Assembly: GCF_000407185.1 (NCBI RefSeq)
Contig: NZ_KE136481.1
Coordinates: 265,136 to 329,135 of the forward strand
Direction of reading: 5' to 3'
Length of the DNA: 64,000 nt
Source: Enterococcus malodoratus ATCC 43197
Lineage (GTDB): Bacteria > Bacillota > Bacilli > Lactobacillales > Enterococcaceae
Within the stretch, counting starts at the first letter, position 1, and each line of letters starts with the position of its first letter. Positions 46,088 to 56,009 of this stretch are shown in pieces. The notes beneath the pieces are model-generated. The model ran no database searches. It worked only from the letters and a program-made list of their open reading frames with translations, and was not told where the DNA came from. The translations under genes and the position numbers were made by a program.

Positions 46088-46093
46088 TGCTTC

Positions 46094-47137
46094 TTACTCC
46101 CCCTTGAATTGTTCCAAGAAACGAACATCGTTTAAATAGAAATTCCGAATATCATTAACGCCATATCGTAACATGGCGATCCGATCTGGACCTAAGCCAA
46201 AAGCAAAGCCAGAATATTCTTTTGGATCAATCCCTGACATTTCTAGTACATCAGGATGAACCATGCCGGCGCCAAGTATTTCAATCCAGCCAGTGTGTTT
46301 GCAGACATTACAGCCTTTGCCGCCACACTTAAAACAACTGACATCAACTTCTACTGATGGTTCAGTAAACGGGAAATAACTTGGGCGTAAACGAATTTTA
46401 CGATCTGCTCCGAAAAGTTCCTTCAGCAATACCTCTAAGGTTCCTTTCAAATCTCCCATCGTAATTCCCTTATCCACGACTAATCCTTCGATTTGGTGGA
46501 ATTGATGACTGTGAGTCGCATCGTCTGTATCACGGCGGAATACTTTCCCTGGTGAGATCATTCTTAGTGCACCTTTTGAGAAATCGTGTTTCTCCATAGT
46601 ACGGGCTTGAACGGGCGATGTATGTGTGCGTAATAATACATCATCAGAAATATAAAAGGTATCTTGCATATCACGAGCAGGATGATCTTTAGGCAAATTC
46701 ATCCGTTCAAAATTATAATGATCCGATTCAATTTCGGTTCCTTCTACAATTTGATAACCCATACCTACAAAGGTATCTTCGATTTCTTCCATAATTTGGG
46801 TCAACACGTGACGTGTACCGTGTGAGACTTTTTTACCGGGTAATGTTACGTCTAAAGACTCCGCTGCTAGTTGTTTTTCCAGAGCTAATTCCGCTAGCGC
46901 TGCCTTGCGTTCCTCGACCGCCTTCGTCAAAAGATCGCGAATCTCGTTAGCAAACGCACCTACTTTCGGACGCTCTTCGGCTGAAAGATCGCGCATCCCG
47001 CGTAATACTTCTGTGATTGGTCCTTTTTTTCCCAAAGTTTCTACACGTATCGTTTCAACGGTAGACAATTCATCCGCTGCGTCGATTTTTGCTAACGTCT
47101 GACTTTTTAATTCTTCTAGTTGCTCTTGTAAACTCAT
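46094..47137 (-). CDS. pheS: Phenylalanyl-tRNA synthetase alpha subunit
   Basis: The protein has 347 residues with an N-terminal coiled coil (about 1-85) and a class II catalytic domain with motif 2 [24 protein letters not shown] and motif 3 [18 protein letters not shown] Cys cluster ([17 protein letters not shown]) is a zinc-like insertion found in several Firmicutes Phe[13 protein letters not shown] is the Phe-pocket region. It aminoacylates tRNA-Phe. The ATG has GGAAAG upstream. Expression is set by the T-box leader about 210 bp upstream. Confidence 0.97.
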   Translation of the reverse strand: MSLQEQLEELKSQTLAKIDAADELSTVETIRVETLGKKGPITEVLRGMRDLSAEERPKVGAFANEIRDLLTKAVEERKAALAELALEKQLAAESLDVTLPGKKVSHGTRHVLTQIMEEIEDTFVGMGYQIVEGTEIESDHYNFERMNLPKDHPARDMQDTFYISDDVLLRTHTSPVQARTMEKHDFSKGALRMISPGKVFRRDTDDATHSHQFHQIEGLVVDKGITMGDLKGTLEVLLKELFGADRKIRLRPSYFPFTEPSVEVDVSCFKCGGKGCNVCKHTGWIEILGAGMVHPDVLEMSGIDPKEYSGFAFGLGPDRIAMLRYGVNDIRNFYLNDVRFLEQFKGE

Positions 47138-47344
47138 TGTTTTCTTCCTTTCCCTATTGCTTTAAAAAGATAGAAACTTCTAATGGAAGATCTATCGAAT
47201 TTTTTGTTCTTAGGATGCTTTCAATTTACATAGGATTTCACTAACTCTATGTAAATGTGACTTAAAATTCACAACCAGCTCAAAAGTAGTGAATAATTTT
47301 CTCGTACGCTTGTCATTTTTCTACCCTGCTTGAAACAATAAAAA

Positions 47345-47557
47345 ACGACAAAAAGACCTCGTTCCATAAAGGAACGAGGTCTCGCGTTACCATCCTAATT
47401 CGCCAATCAAATTGGCGCTCTCGCTTTTTTAACGGCTTTGCCGGTCTTTCGACAAGCTCCAGAAGTGAACTTCATCTTTTCCTATCTTAGTCTGTTTCCA
47501 GTCAACGACAGACATTCCCTTTAAGATCTAAAAAGATTACTCTTTTCTATCAACGCT
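47345..47557 (-). promoter_or_regulatory. T-box riboswitch of pheST (Phe specifier)
   Basis: The minus strand shows the T-box AATTAGGATGGTAACGCGAG (47410-47391, consensus AGGGTGGNACCGCG) followed by the terminator stem GACCTCGTTCC/GGAACGAGGTC and a T-run (47392-47348). A Stem I start, GATAGAAAAGAGTA, lies near 47550. In the specifier region GAAGTTCACTTC the codon TTC followed by A fits Phe. A promoter TTGATA-N17-TAGTAT (47613-47585) precedes it, at the end of the hxlR gene. About 205 bp of untranslated sequence with no clear feature separates the terminator from pheS. Exact 5' edge is approximate. Confidence 0.92.
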
Positions 47558-47609
47558 TTTTGAACTATTCAATTGACTATCCCAATACTACAAGAAATCA
47601 AAAAAATTA

Positions 47610-47954
47610 TCAACTACATTCTGCATCTGTGATCCAAGTATCGCCCCACTGGTGGATCTCGTTCATCACATTTTTCAAAGCTTCGCCTTTATTCGTCAGA
47701 CAATAATCCATCCGTTTTTGGCTGCCGCAAGCAATCACACGACCAACAATACCTTCTGCTTCTAATTCTTTTAGCCGCTCCGTTAAAACTCGATCGCTGA
47801 CATCTGGAATCATCGCAGCAATATCGACAAATCTTTGAGGTCCGCCTTCTAACAATACATCAATAATTAAACCGTTCCATTTTTTGCCTAAAATTTGAAA
47901 TCCTTTCTCAAATTTTGGACAGAGCGAAAAGTCCATTACTTCTACTTGTTCCAT
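47610..47954 (-). CDS. HxlR/YodB-family redox-type transcriptional regulator
   Basis: The protein has 114 residues from the ATG at 47954 (GAGGTGAG at 5 bp). The winged-helix HxlR domain reads CPKFEKGFQILGKKWNGLIIDVLL, VSDRVLTERLKELEAEGIVGR. A single N-terminal Cys in FSLCPKFE is placed as in Bacillus YodB/CatR, where that Cys senses quinones, diamide and HOCl. The YodB-like role is inference. An ACTTA...TAAGT inverted repeat in its own promoter suggests autorepression. It is not next to an obvious oxidoreductase target; a nitroreductase lies 8 kb away. Confidence 0.88.
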   Translation of the reverse strand: MEQVEVMDFSLCPKFEKGFQILGKKWNGLIIDVLLEGGPQRFVDIAAMIPDVSDRVLTERLKELEAEGIVGRVIACGSQKRMDYCLTNKGEALKNVMNEIHQWGDTWITDAECS

Positions 47955-47975
47955 AATTCTCACCTCGATAGAGAG

Positions 47976-48005
47976 AGTATAGCATATCACTTACCTTTTA
48001 TAAGT
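47976..48005 (-). promoter_or_regulatory. Promoter and operator-like palindrome of the hxlR gene
   Basis: Minus-strand -10 TATACT is at 47981-47976. ACTTA (47989-47993) and TAAGT (48001-48005) form an inverted repeat with 7-bp spacing just upstream of it, of the size and spacing of known YodB operators. Confidence 0.55.
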
Positions 48006-48020
48006 ACATCTTGCCTATAC

Positions 48021-51000
48021 CTAAGGAGTTTTTAACAAATCAATCACTTGATTTCCTTGTAAGAATATTAAGTAGGCGGCCTCAACTGGTTTTTGCTTCG
48101 CTTTTTCAAGCGCATCTTTGTATAAATTTAATTGACCACGATAACGATTAATCAGTAGTTGCTCTCTTTCAATCGTATAACGATCGGTTTTCAAATCATA
48201 CAAGAAAATCTTATCATCAAATTCCAGATATCCATCAATGATCCCGTGAATCAAAATCTCATCTTGGTTCTGATACTCACTAAATAATTGATCCGCCGGC
48301 AGCAACATCGCAAAAGGCTCTTCACGGTGTAAGTGATCAACATTTTGAATTAGGAAGCGACCAATCTCAGAATCAAGAAACTGCATAATACCTTCGATCG
48401 ATATTTTTTCTGCAATCTCTGGAGTCAAAGTCTGTCGTGAAACTAAATCAGCAATTAGTGTTTCAACTATTTCTTGCTGAATATTTTCCTGCAGCGGTAA
48501 TAACTGCATTACTAAGTGAGTCGCAGTCCCAATTTCAGCAGCTGACAATTCTTTTTTCGCAGTTAAAAATTTTGGAGTCCCTAAATCACTTTCTGTGAAG
48601 CGGTATTGATTTTGCGTCGAAGTAAGCTCTAGTGTTTCCCGGTTATCTGGATCGTCATACAAACGCTTCAATTCGGATACTGATTGATAACTTGTTGTTT
48701 TTGTCGCTTCAGGATAAGGATATTTGAATAGCAACTGATCCTTCAGTGATTGAATATTAATAGTACCCTGCGGAATCTCCAATGTTTTAATCTCTGGAAG
48801 ATAAGCTTGCACAATTTCGGCAATTTTTTGCGGATCAATAAAGTCTAATTTGAATGTTGCTGGATGCCGCTTCAAAACTGCCGGCTGATTGACAGGATAT
48901 TCTGTTTGATACTGATCCATCACTGGATGTCTGAACAATGTTCTGCCTACCCAATCAAAGAAACTATCATTTTGACCATTTCGCAAACCCGCATCTAAAA
49001 CTAGATGCTCATTCAAAGCCCCTTTACTCCAAGTTTTGTATGCCGCCACTTCGTCATCATAGGAACCAACCAAAAATAGTTTTTGTTCTGCGCGAGTCAG
49101 AGCAACATATAATTTTCGCATTTCCTCGGAAAGCAGTTTGTTGAGATTTTTCTGTTTAACTGTTTGGAACAATATCGTGTCTTTTCTGATTCGAGTATCC
49201 TGAGTCAATAATCTTACACCTAGACCTAATTGCTCATCAAACACATAGTTTCTACGAGTATCCTGCACGTTGAAGCTCTTACTCATGTCCATTAAAAAGA
49301 CTACCGGAAATTCTAATCCTTTACTTCCATGAATCGTCATCACTCGCACAGCATCATTAACTTCTTCTGTCGGCGGTTCCCCTAGGTCTTTATCTTTTTC
49401 TTGCATTTTTTCAATAAAACGAACAAATTGATATAGTCCTCGGAAACTGCTCCGTTCATAATCTTTTGCTCGCTCAATGAGAGCAAGCAAGTTAGCATGC
49501 CGTTGCTGACCAGCTGGCATTCCTAAAACATAATCCAAGTAAGCAGTTTCGTTATAAATTCTCACTAATAAATTTGCTAAGGATTCTCGTCGTGCAAACT
49601 CTCGCCAATCATTTAATTGTGTCATGAAAGCCGTCAATCTTTCTGCGATTCCATCATCATTGGATCGGCTATAACTTTTTACAGCTTGATAGTACTCCTT
49701 TTGCGGCAAAGCTAAACGAATTTGTGCCAATTCTTCTTCTTGCAGTCCGACAATCGGCGAACGTAAAACCGCTGCAAGTGGAATATCTTGGTAAGGATTA
49801 TCAATAATCTGCATTAAGGAAATCATGACTCTTAACTCAGTTGATTGGAAATAGTTTTGTGTATCATTGATTGCCAGCGGTATCCCTAATTGCTTAAACA
49901 CTTCTAAGATGGTCAAGTTGTGACTTCTAGTTGGGGTTAGCAAAACAATGTCCTCATATTTTAAAGAACGCATTGCTTTTTCTTTTTTATCGTAAACTTC
50001 GAATCCCTGATCAATCAATTGGCGTATTTTCGTTGCGGTTGTAAATATTTCGCCCATTGATTTGTCTTCAATCCATTCAGGAACCTCACCGTTCTTTTGA
50101 TAAATCAGTAATTCTGGTGCAAATGCTTCTGTCTCAGGAAATGCTGTGAAACCATTGACTAGTTCAGCTTGCCGATCGTATTCGATTTGCCCGACAGTTT
50201 GGTCCATTAATTGCGTAAAGACTAAATTAGTAAAATCCAAGACTTCTTTTCGAGATCGGAAATTTTCCGCTAAAATGATCCGTCGTCCACCATCTTCGTC
50301 AGCAAAATCATGGTATTTTTTGATAAACAACGTTGGATCTGCCAGACGGAATCCATAAATAGATTGCTTAACATCCCCCACCATGAAAAGATTACCAGGT
50401 TCTTCACTACTTAGTTGGCGCAAAATTGTTTCCTGTAATTGATTGATATCTTGGTATTCGTCAACCATTATTTCAGAAAAACGATTGCGATAATAATTTT
50501 CAGCGGGCTTAATGCTGTCAACTTCGGTCTGCAAAATCTGTAAAGTAAAATGTTCTAGGTCGTTAAAGTCCAACATTCCTTTTTCTCGTTTTTTTGCAGA
50601 GTATTCTTCAATAAACCGTTTTTCGACACGAACTAGCTCTTCAACAATCGGTAATGCTTCTTGTAATCGCTCAACTTGTTCTTCTGGCGAAACATTAAAA
50701 TACATTTCTCTTATTTTTGTTAACTCTTGCTTTGCCTGATCTCGATAGTTTTTACATTCGATAATCACATCCCCATAAAGTTCTTTGACTTCTTTTTTTC
50801 GTGGTGAAGGATATGTTGAAAATTTGATATTCTCGAACATAGTAAAAACATCATCTAGCTTATTTTCCATTATGGTTTGTTTAATTTGTTGTATTAATCC
50901 CTGTTCATTTTGAGCCAGCTCAGTAATTTTCTGCAATTCTTCAATTCCTTGGCTGGCTGAGATCATCCATTGATACGTCTGATTTATCTCTTGTAACGTT

Positions 51001-51698
51001 TTTAGAATTTCAGGACGAATCAAGTCGTGAAATAAATCAGAATCGGCTAGGTTATTCATCCGATAATTCTCAACTAGTCCATCCAACCAGTGAAATGGAT
51101 TGGGATTAGCACGAGCAAATTCGTACATTGCAAGAATCAAATCCTCCAAACCACTATCACTGCGATCATTCGAAAAATTCTCAGTAAGTCGATAAAAGAT
51201 TTCTTGATTTTCCTCATAGAATGTCTCTCGCAATTCATCCCATACATCTTCTTTTAATAAAATGGTCTCTGTTTCATCCGTCAGCATGCGATAACTAGGA
51301 TCTAAATCGATCAAATAGAAAAAGCGTTGAATCACTTTTGAACAAAACGAATGCAGCGTAGAAATATTAGCCATTGGCAACATAGTCAACTGACGCGTAA
51401 AGTGATTTTTCATTTCTTGATCTGTTTCTACATTAATGGCTTCTTGTAAAGCCGTTTGAATTCGTTCTTTCATTTCACTCGCTGCCGCTTCGGTAAAAGT
51501 CACGACTAATAGTTGCTCAACCGACAATTGCTGGCGTTTGATTTTCTCAATCACTCGTCGAACCAGTACCGCCGTTTTTCCTGAACCAGCAGAGGCAGAA
51601 ACCAGAAGATTCGTTCCTTGATCATAAATTGCCTGCCACTGAGAGTCAGTGTACATTTCATTCGGCGCCTTTGGAGGGATAGAAAAATTAGTTGTCAT
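48021..51698 (-). CDS. rexA: ATP-dependent helicase/nuclease subunit A (RexA/AddA)
   Basis: The protein has 1225 residues. UvrD-type superfamily 1 helicase motifs: Walker A LVSASAGSGKTAVLVRR, motif II VDEYQDINQLQE, motif III GDVKQSIYGFRLADP, motif V VMTIHGSKGLEFPVVFL and motif VI LYVALTRAEQKLFLV. The C-terminal RecB-like nuclease has FLYDLKTDRY (GxxDxK) and an upstream His (THLVMQLLP). With RexB it resects double-strand breaks and responds to Chi. Its start overlaps the rexB stop by 11 bp, so the subunits are coupled. Confidence 0.96.
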   Translation of the reverse strand: MTTNFSIPPKAPNEMYTDSQWQAIYDQGTNLLVSASAGSGKTAVLVRRVIEKIKRQQLSVEQLLVVTFTEAAASEMKERIQTALQEAINVETDQEMKNHFTRQLTMLPMANISTLHSFCSKVIQRFFYLIDLDPSYRMLTDETETILLKEDVWDELRETFYEENQEIFYRLTENFSNDRSDSGLEDLILAMYEFARANPNPFHWLDGLVENYRMNNLADSDLFHDLIRPEILKTLQEINQTYQWMISASQGIEELQKITELAQNEQGLIQQIKQTIMENKLDDVFTMFENIKFSTYPSPRKKEVKELYGDVIIECKNYRDQAKQELTKIREMYFNVSPEEQVERLQEALPIVEELVRVEKRFIEEYSAKKREKGMLDFNDLEHFTLQILQTEVDSIKPAENYYRNRFSEIMVDEYQDINQLQETILRQLSSEEPGNLFMVGDVKQSIYGFRLADPTLFIKKYHDFADEDGGRRIILAENFRSRKEVLDFTNLVFTQLMDQTVGQIEYDRQAELVNGFTAFPETEAFAPELLIYQKNGEVPEWIEDKSMGEIFTTATKIRQLIDQGFEVYDKKEKAMRSLKYEDIVLLTPTRSHNLTILEVFKQLGIPLAINDTQNYFQSTELRVMISLMQIIDNPYQDIPLAAVLRSPIVGLQEEELAQIRLALPQKEYYQAVKSYSRSNDDGIAERLTAFMTQLNDWREFARRESLANLLVRIYNETAYLDYVLGMPAGQQRHANLLALIERAKDYERSSFRGLYQFVRFIEKMQEKDKDLGEPPTEEVNDAVRVMTIHGSKGLEFPVVFLMDMSKSFNVQDTRRNYVFDEQLGLGVRLLTQDTRIRKDTILFQTVKQKNLNKLLSEEMRKLYVALTRAEQKLFLVGSYDDEVAAYKTWSKGALNEHLVLDAGLRNGQNDSFFDWVGRTLFRHPVMDQYQTEYPVNQPAVLKRHPATFKLDFIDPQKIAEIVQAYLPEIKTLEIPQGTINIQSLKDQLLFKYPYPEATKTTSYQSVSELKRLYDDPDNRETLELTSTQNQYRFTESDLGTPKFLTAKKELSAAEIGTATHLVMQLLPLQENIQQEIVETLIADLVSRQTLTPEIAEKISIEGIMQFLDSEIGRFLIQNVDHLHREEPFAMLLPADQLFSEYQNQDEILIHGIIDGYLEFDDKIFLYDLKTDRYTIEREQLLINRYRGQLNLYKDALEKAKQKPVEAAYLIFLQGNQVIDLLKTP

Positions 51699-54600
51699 GC
51701 AGTTCTTCCTCCATTCGTTTCAAGACTTCTTCTTTAGAAAGTTTTTCTAAGCGATGATAGTTATTCTCTTTCAGCATCGCATCAAATTTGCAGACACTTC
51801 TAAACGGACAATATTGACAAGCGATTCTTTGATTATCTTTATAGGTCGGATTTAGTTTAATTTCTCCAGAAACTATTTGATTACCCGCTTCTTGTATTTT
51901 TTCGCGATTGTATTTACGCAATAAATCAATCTCAGATAAATCATAAAACTTATCTTTGGATTGGGTCACTATTGTCGTCTGACCATTTTTATCTTTTTTA
52001 ATTGGAAACAATAAAGAATTTTCTTTTTCCTGTAGACTTTGATCTAATTGATCATAAAGCTCTGGTTCTTTTGTGAACAAACCATCATATTGATAGGCCT
52101 TTAACATATCTTTTTCAATATCCTTTGGTTGTTTCAGTACGGGATTATGAACATGAAGATAATAGGCCCCTGCTGGTCTAATCTCTTTGTCACTGACTTG
52201 ATTATAATCCGTTACAGCGACATCTAAATAAGTAATTAATTGTAATGCAATACCATAATAGGCATCTGCCACATTAAACGTATGAGGACTCGATTTATAA
52301 TCAATCACACTTAACCAATCACTTTCAGCGCTTTGCAATTGATCCAGGCGATCGATTTTCCCTCGGATTGCGACCTCACCACCGTTTGACAAAGGCAAGT
52401 TGATTCCGGGAATCCCTTTTTGTCCACCAATCGAACCAAAAATAACTTCTGTTTGCTGTGGCTCGAATTTTGTTCTCATCCCCTGCTGTACCAAACCCCA
52501 GCTAACTTTTTGAATTGTTCGCGATAATTGATAGCGAATGTAGTTCATTCGTGCTGAACTAGATAAGATCGCAAATTTCAGTTCACCGAAAATTTCTTTC
52601 AATACTTGATCAGCTAGTTGGTTCCGCTCAGTTTCATTCAACTCCGCCAATCTTAATCCTTGCTCATTTAACAGTCTAAAGAAATAATCCAACGCTTCAT
52701 GATAGAAATCACCGGCTGCAGCTGGAGTCAATCCATAGATAGTCCTTTCTTTTAAGCCAAGTCCAAAATTAGCAAAATATTTATACTGACAATTATAAAA
52801 GTTTTCAATTCGCGAAACAGATACGTAAAGATTTTTTCCGTACAAGCGTTCTGCTGTTTCTGGCAACAATTCACGCGGGACATTAAGATCCTGCAGACTC
52901 TTGAAAACGCGCTGTGCTAATGGGGCAAGAGAACCATTTTGAACAAACTTTTGCAGTTCTCGCCATGCTGGTAAAATTGCCCGATTTTCATCCTGTGCCA
53001 AACGGTTTAAAGCAATCAGGTCTGATAATAGTGTCCGCGTTGTGCCAAGATGGTCCTCGGGATCACTTGAAAGTCTTAAAGGTTCATTATCTCTGATTGG
53101 TAGATTTAACCCTTGACTCAATTGTCTTAGAAAAGAAGAAATTTCTAATTTCTTTTCCCCTTCTACGGTGGTCGCAACACTCAGATAAAGTTTTTCTTTG
53201 GCAGAAAGAAAGACGGAATAAGCTAGAAATGGTTCGCGATTCACCTTGGAACTATTGCTTTCAGGCAAGAATTTTCCTTCCGGCAAATTTTGATTAAAAA
53301 GGGTGCGTTCTTCCGCTGATAATAATCCTTTATCATCAAAACGGGCGGGAAAGTCATTATTATTCAATCCAATTGCAAAGGTAACCTTCATTTGATCTAC
53401 GCGAGCCAATTCTAAATCGTTCACTCGCACTTGATCGATCGCTGTCGGAATTTTGCCATAGGTTAAATTCATCAATCCGGCTAAAAAGATCTCCTGAAAG
53501 GTATCCCAATCAAAAGTTTCTGTTCCATAAATCAAGACATATTCATCTAAGAGATCGAGTAAAGCCTGCCACGTTTGTTCGTGGTTACGGGCTTTGTCTA
53601 AATTTCCTTTTGCAACTTCCTGATCCCGCCAAAATAATAATTGACGCTTCACCCCACTGTTCTCCATGAAATGGTAAAAAAGAGAGGCCCCTTCAAGACC
53701 ATTTTTCGCCTTTTTTATTTGCTTAAAAAATAGTGGTAGGATTTGCTGAACAGAATGACGAACTTCATTTGCCGTTGATTCTAATTGTTTCGCGTCATTA
53801 AATACATCTTTTTCAAAATCGTAATCGACAAATTCCCAATCAGTATCCCGCGTCCAAAAACTACCTCGAAAATTATAGGCCAGACAAACGTTTTCCGTTT
53901 GATCAATCTTTTCTCGGTATTTCTGCTGCTCTAGGAACCAGGTGTCATTTTCCCATTCAAAGGGCGCAAATAATTCTGTTCGAAGCATTCGAAAGATATC
54001 ATTAATCCGGTAGTTATATTTATCAACCAAAAATAACGCCTGTAAAAACTCAATCAAGGGGTGTGCCGCCATCTCTTGCGTTTCATCTAAGTAAAAGGGA
54101 ATTTCCAATTTTTGAAATACATCAGGAAGTGTACTATTGTAAACTAACGGATTGCGCATCAAAATTTGAATATCCTTGTACCGATACCCTTCATCTCTAA
54201 CTAAGTGCCGAATTTCTTCGCCAACCTTACGGATTTCTTCAGCCACAGTTCCGTATCTCATAAGTTGAATCTGATCAGATTGAGCTAAATTAAAGGCTTT
54301 TTGTTTTGACCAAAAATCACCGACCTGATTAAAAATTGATTCATTTGCACGAGAAAATTGATCCGGTCGTACTGCAATCTGTTGACTGTCAGCACTACAC
54401 TTCAATTGATAGTAAGTTTTTCCTGAGTCTGCAAAAAGATCCAATGGATTGGGTTCTTCACTTGGATAAGGTCGGTCCAACTCCAAAGAAACTAAAAGTT
54501 CACCAGAAGTCATTAAAGTATTCAAAACGCTTAATTCTCGCGCGTTGAAGCGGGTAAAACCACTGACAATGAAAAGATCATTGGACAGGTCTTTTCGACT

Positions 54601-55170
54601 CAAATAATCCTGCAATAGCAACAAAGGATCTTCGTTTGCAACCTGATAGGCTAATAGCGCTTCTTCATACGCCGCAAATACCATTCGCAAGTCTTGCAGT
54701 TTTAGCACTTGATCTTGATCATTACCATTCTCTACCAAGTCATCAACCGTCACGTTTCCAATTTGCATCTCCTGATAAAAACCGACCAATTGTTGAATAA
54801 AACCTGTTTTATTTACCTCGCCACGGAAAATTGTCAATTCTTCCCGTTTTTCATGCAAAATTTTACGTAAAATCATTGCATTTCCGGCCTCAGATAAAAT
54901 ATTCCCAGGAATTTGCCCATCTTTTTGTAAAAAATACCATGCTAATCGCTGAAAACTAAAAACTTGAGTTCGAATTGTACTAAATTCAGTTGTTTTGCCC
55001 GCAGTTTTCATGGCTGACAAGAGATTAATCTCTTGCTCAAATTTATTATAATTGGGGACTAAGAAAAACACGCGCTTCTTCGAATTCTGCTTCAGCCAAG
55101 CTTGCGCAGTCTCAATCATTCGTTTTGTCGCGTCATTCTGTCCAGCACCTAACAAAAATTGTAATGGCAT
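51688..55170 (-). CDS. rexB: ATP-dependent nuclease subunit B (RexB/AddB)
   Basis: The protein has 1160 residues. The inactivated helicase-like N-terminus begins MPLQFLLGAGQNDATKRMIE; the GKT of Walker A seen in Bacillus AddB is not present, as is usual for lactic acid bacterial RexB. The C-terminal nuclease has VIDYKSSPHTF, and the Fe-S staple consists of an early Cys in ENFYNCQYKYF plus the cluster ACQYCPFRSVCKFD near the end. It recognises Chi and degrades the 5' strand in partnership with RexA. The ATG has GAGGGG upstream. It stands first in the rexBA operon, after the lepB terminator. Confidence 0.95.
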   Translation of the reverse strand: MPLQFLLGAGQNDATKRMIETAQAWLKQNSKKRVFFLVPNYNKFEQEINLLSAMKTAGKTTEFSTIRTQVFSFQRLAWYFLQKDGQIPGNILSEAGNAMILRKILHEKREELTIFRGEVNKTGFIQQLVGFYQEMQIGNVTVDDLVENGNDQDQVLKLQDLRMVFAAYEEALLAYQVANEDPLLLLQDYLSRKDLSNDLFIVSGFTRFNARELSVLNTLMTSGELLVSLELDRPYPSEEPNPLDLFADSGKTYYQLKCSADSQQIAVRPDQFSRANESIFNQVGDFWSKQKAFNLAQSDQIQLMRYGTVAEEIRKVGEEIRHLVRDEGYRYKDIQILMRNPLVYNSTLPDVFQKLEIPFYLDETQEMAAHPLIEFLQALFLVDKYNYRINDIFRMLRTELFAPFEWENDTWFLEQQKYREKIDQTENVCLAYNFRGSFWTRDTDWEFVDYDFEKDVFNDAKQLESTANEVRHSVQQILPLFFKQIKKAKNGLEGASLFYHFMENSGVKRQLLFWRDQEVAKGNLDKARNHEQTWQALLDLLDEYVLIYGTETFDWDTFQEIFLAGLMNLTYGKIPTAIDQVRVNDLELARVDQMKVTFAIGLNNNDFPARFDDKGLLSAEERTLFNQNLPEGKFLPESNSSKVNREPFLAYSVFLSAKEKLYLSVATTVEGEKKLEISSFLRQLSQGLNLPIRDNEPLRLSSDPEDHLGTTRTLLSDLIALNRLAQDENRAILPAWRELQKFVQNGSLAPLAQRVFKSLQDLNVPRELLPETAERLYGKNLYVSVSRIENFYNCQYKYFANFGLGLKERTIYGLTPAAAGDFYHEALDYFFRLLNEQGLRLAELNETERNQLADQVLKEIFGELKFAILSSSARMNYIRYQLSRTIQKVSWGLVQQGMRTKFEPQQTEVIFGSIGGQKGIPGINLPLSNGGEVAIRGKIDRLDQLQSAESDWLSVIDYKSSPHTFNVADAYYGIALQLITYLDVAVTDYNQVSDKEIRPAGAYYLHVHNPVLKQPKDIEKDMLKAYQYDGLFTKEPELYDQLDQSLQEKENSLLFPIKKDKNGQTTIVTQSKDKFYDLSEIDLLRKYNREKIQEAGNQIVSGEIKLNPTYKDNQRIACQYCPFRSVCKFDAMLKENNYHRLEKLSKEEVLKRMEEELHDN

Positions 55171-55259
55171 CGTTTCCCCTCATTTCTTCAAAATATGTTT
55201 CTCGTTTATTATAACAGTTCGATTAAAACGGCGCATGATTGAAGTCGATGATTAAACCA

Positions 55260-55288
55260 TAAAAAAAAGACTAGCTAAACGCTAGTCC
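55260..55288 (-). terminator. Terminator of lepB
   Basis: GGACTAGC/GCTAGTCT arms around GTTTA with eight T on the minus strand; it overlaps the lepB stop region. Confidence 0.9.
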
Positions 55289-55824
55289 ACTGTTCCAAAC
55301 CGATTTATTGGCCAGAAAACAAATTTCACATCTGCCATGATATCTTTCTCTTTGATCATACCGATAATTCGGCTGTCTTTAGATATCCGACGATTATCCC
55401 CTAAAACGAAGAGCTCGCCTTCCGGAACCTTTTCCGAACCAAATAGTTCACTCAAGTTGAAATCATAAGTCAATGGTTGATCATCGGTTAATTTCCCTTT
55501 AAATTCATCCAAATAGGCCTCTTCATATTTATTTCCATTGATATAAAGCTCATCATTCTTATATTCGACAGTATCTCCTGGTAAGCCAATCACTCGCTTG
55601 ATATAGTTTTTCCCAGGATCGTCCGGCGCTGGAAAAGTAACGATATCAAAACGCTTGACCTTAGTGTTTTTCAATGCAATCACACGTTCACCATCAATTA
55701 ATGTGGGATCCATTGAATCCCCTTTAACAACCACTGGCGTAAAAACAAAATGACGCAAGCCGATTAGAATCGCTGCCAAAACTAAAAAATAAAGAATTGA
55801 TTTTCCTACTTCTTTTATATTCAT
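55282..55824 (-). CDS. lepB: Signal peptidase I
   Basis: The protein has 180 residues from the ATG at 55824 (GGAGG at 8 bp). One N-terminal membrane helix (about 10-28) precedes the catalytic domain: box B GDSMDPTL with nucleophile Ser, box D KNYIKRVIGLPGD with the general-base Lys, and box E GDNRRISKDSRIIG. It removes signal peptides of secreted proteins on the outer membrane face. Box E has ISKDSR where SNDSR is common. It is monocistronic and upstream of rexB. Confidence 0.94.
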   Translation of the reverse strand: MNIKEVGKSILYFLVLAAILIGLRHFVFTPVVVKGDSMDPTLIDGERVIALKNTKVKRFDIVTFPAPDDPGKNYIKRVIGLPGDTVEYKNDELYINGNKYEEAYLDEFKGKLTDDQPLTYDFNLSELFGSEKVPEGELFVLGDNRRISKDSRIIGMIKEKDIMADVKFVFWPINRFGTVD

Positions 55825-56009
55825 CAGTGAACCTCCATTATTCGCGTTCATAAACCTAGTTTATCATATTCTTCAGTTGGCTATGAAAGTTAATTATCGT
55901 CCTTTTGAAAAAAATTACTTTTACGCGAGCATATTTCTTTTCTTACTTTTTGTAAGATGTTAAAGTGTATTTTGTAAACAAGAACAAAACAAGAAAAGGT
56001 GGAATTATT

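Noticed and set aside
51688-55170. rexB as a truncated or damaged addB because the Walker A motif is missing
   Set aside because: Loss of that motif is usual for RexB in lactic acid bacteria, and the nuclease and Fe-S cysteines are all present.
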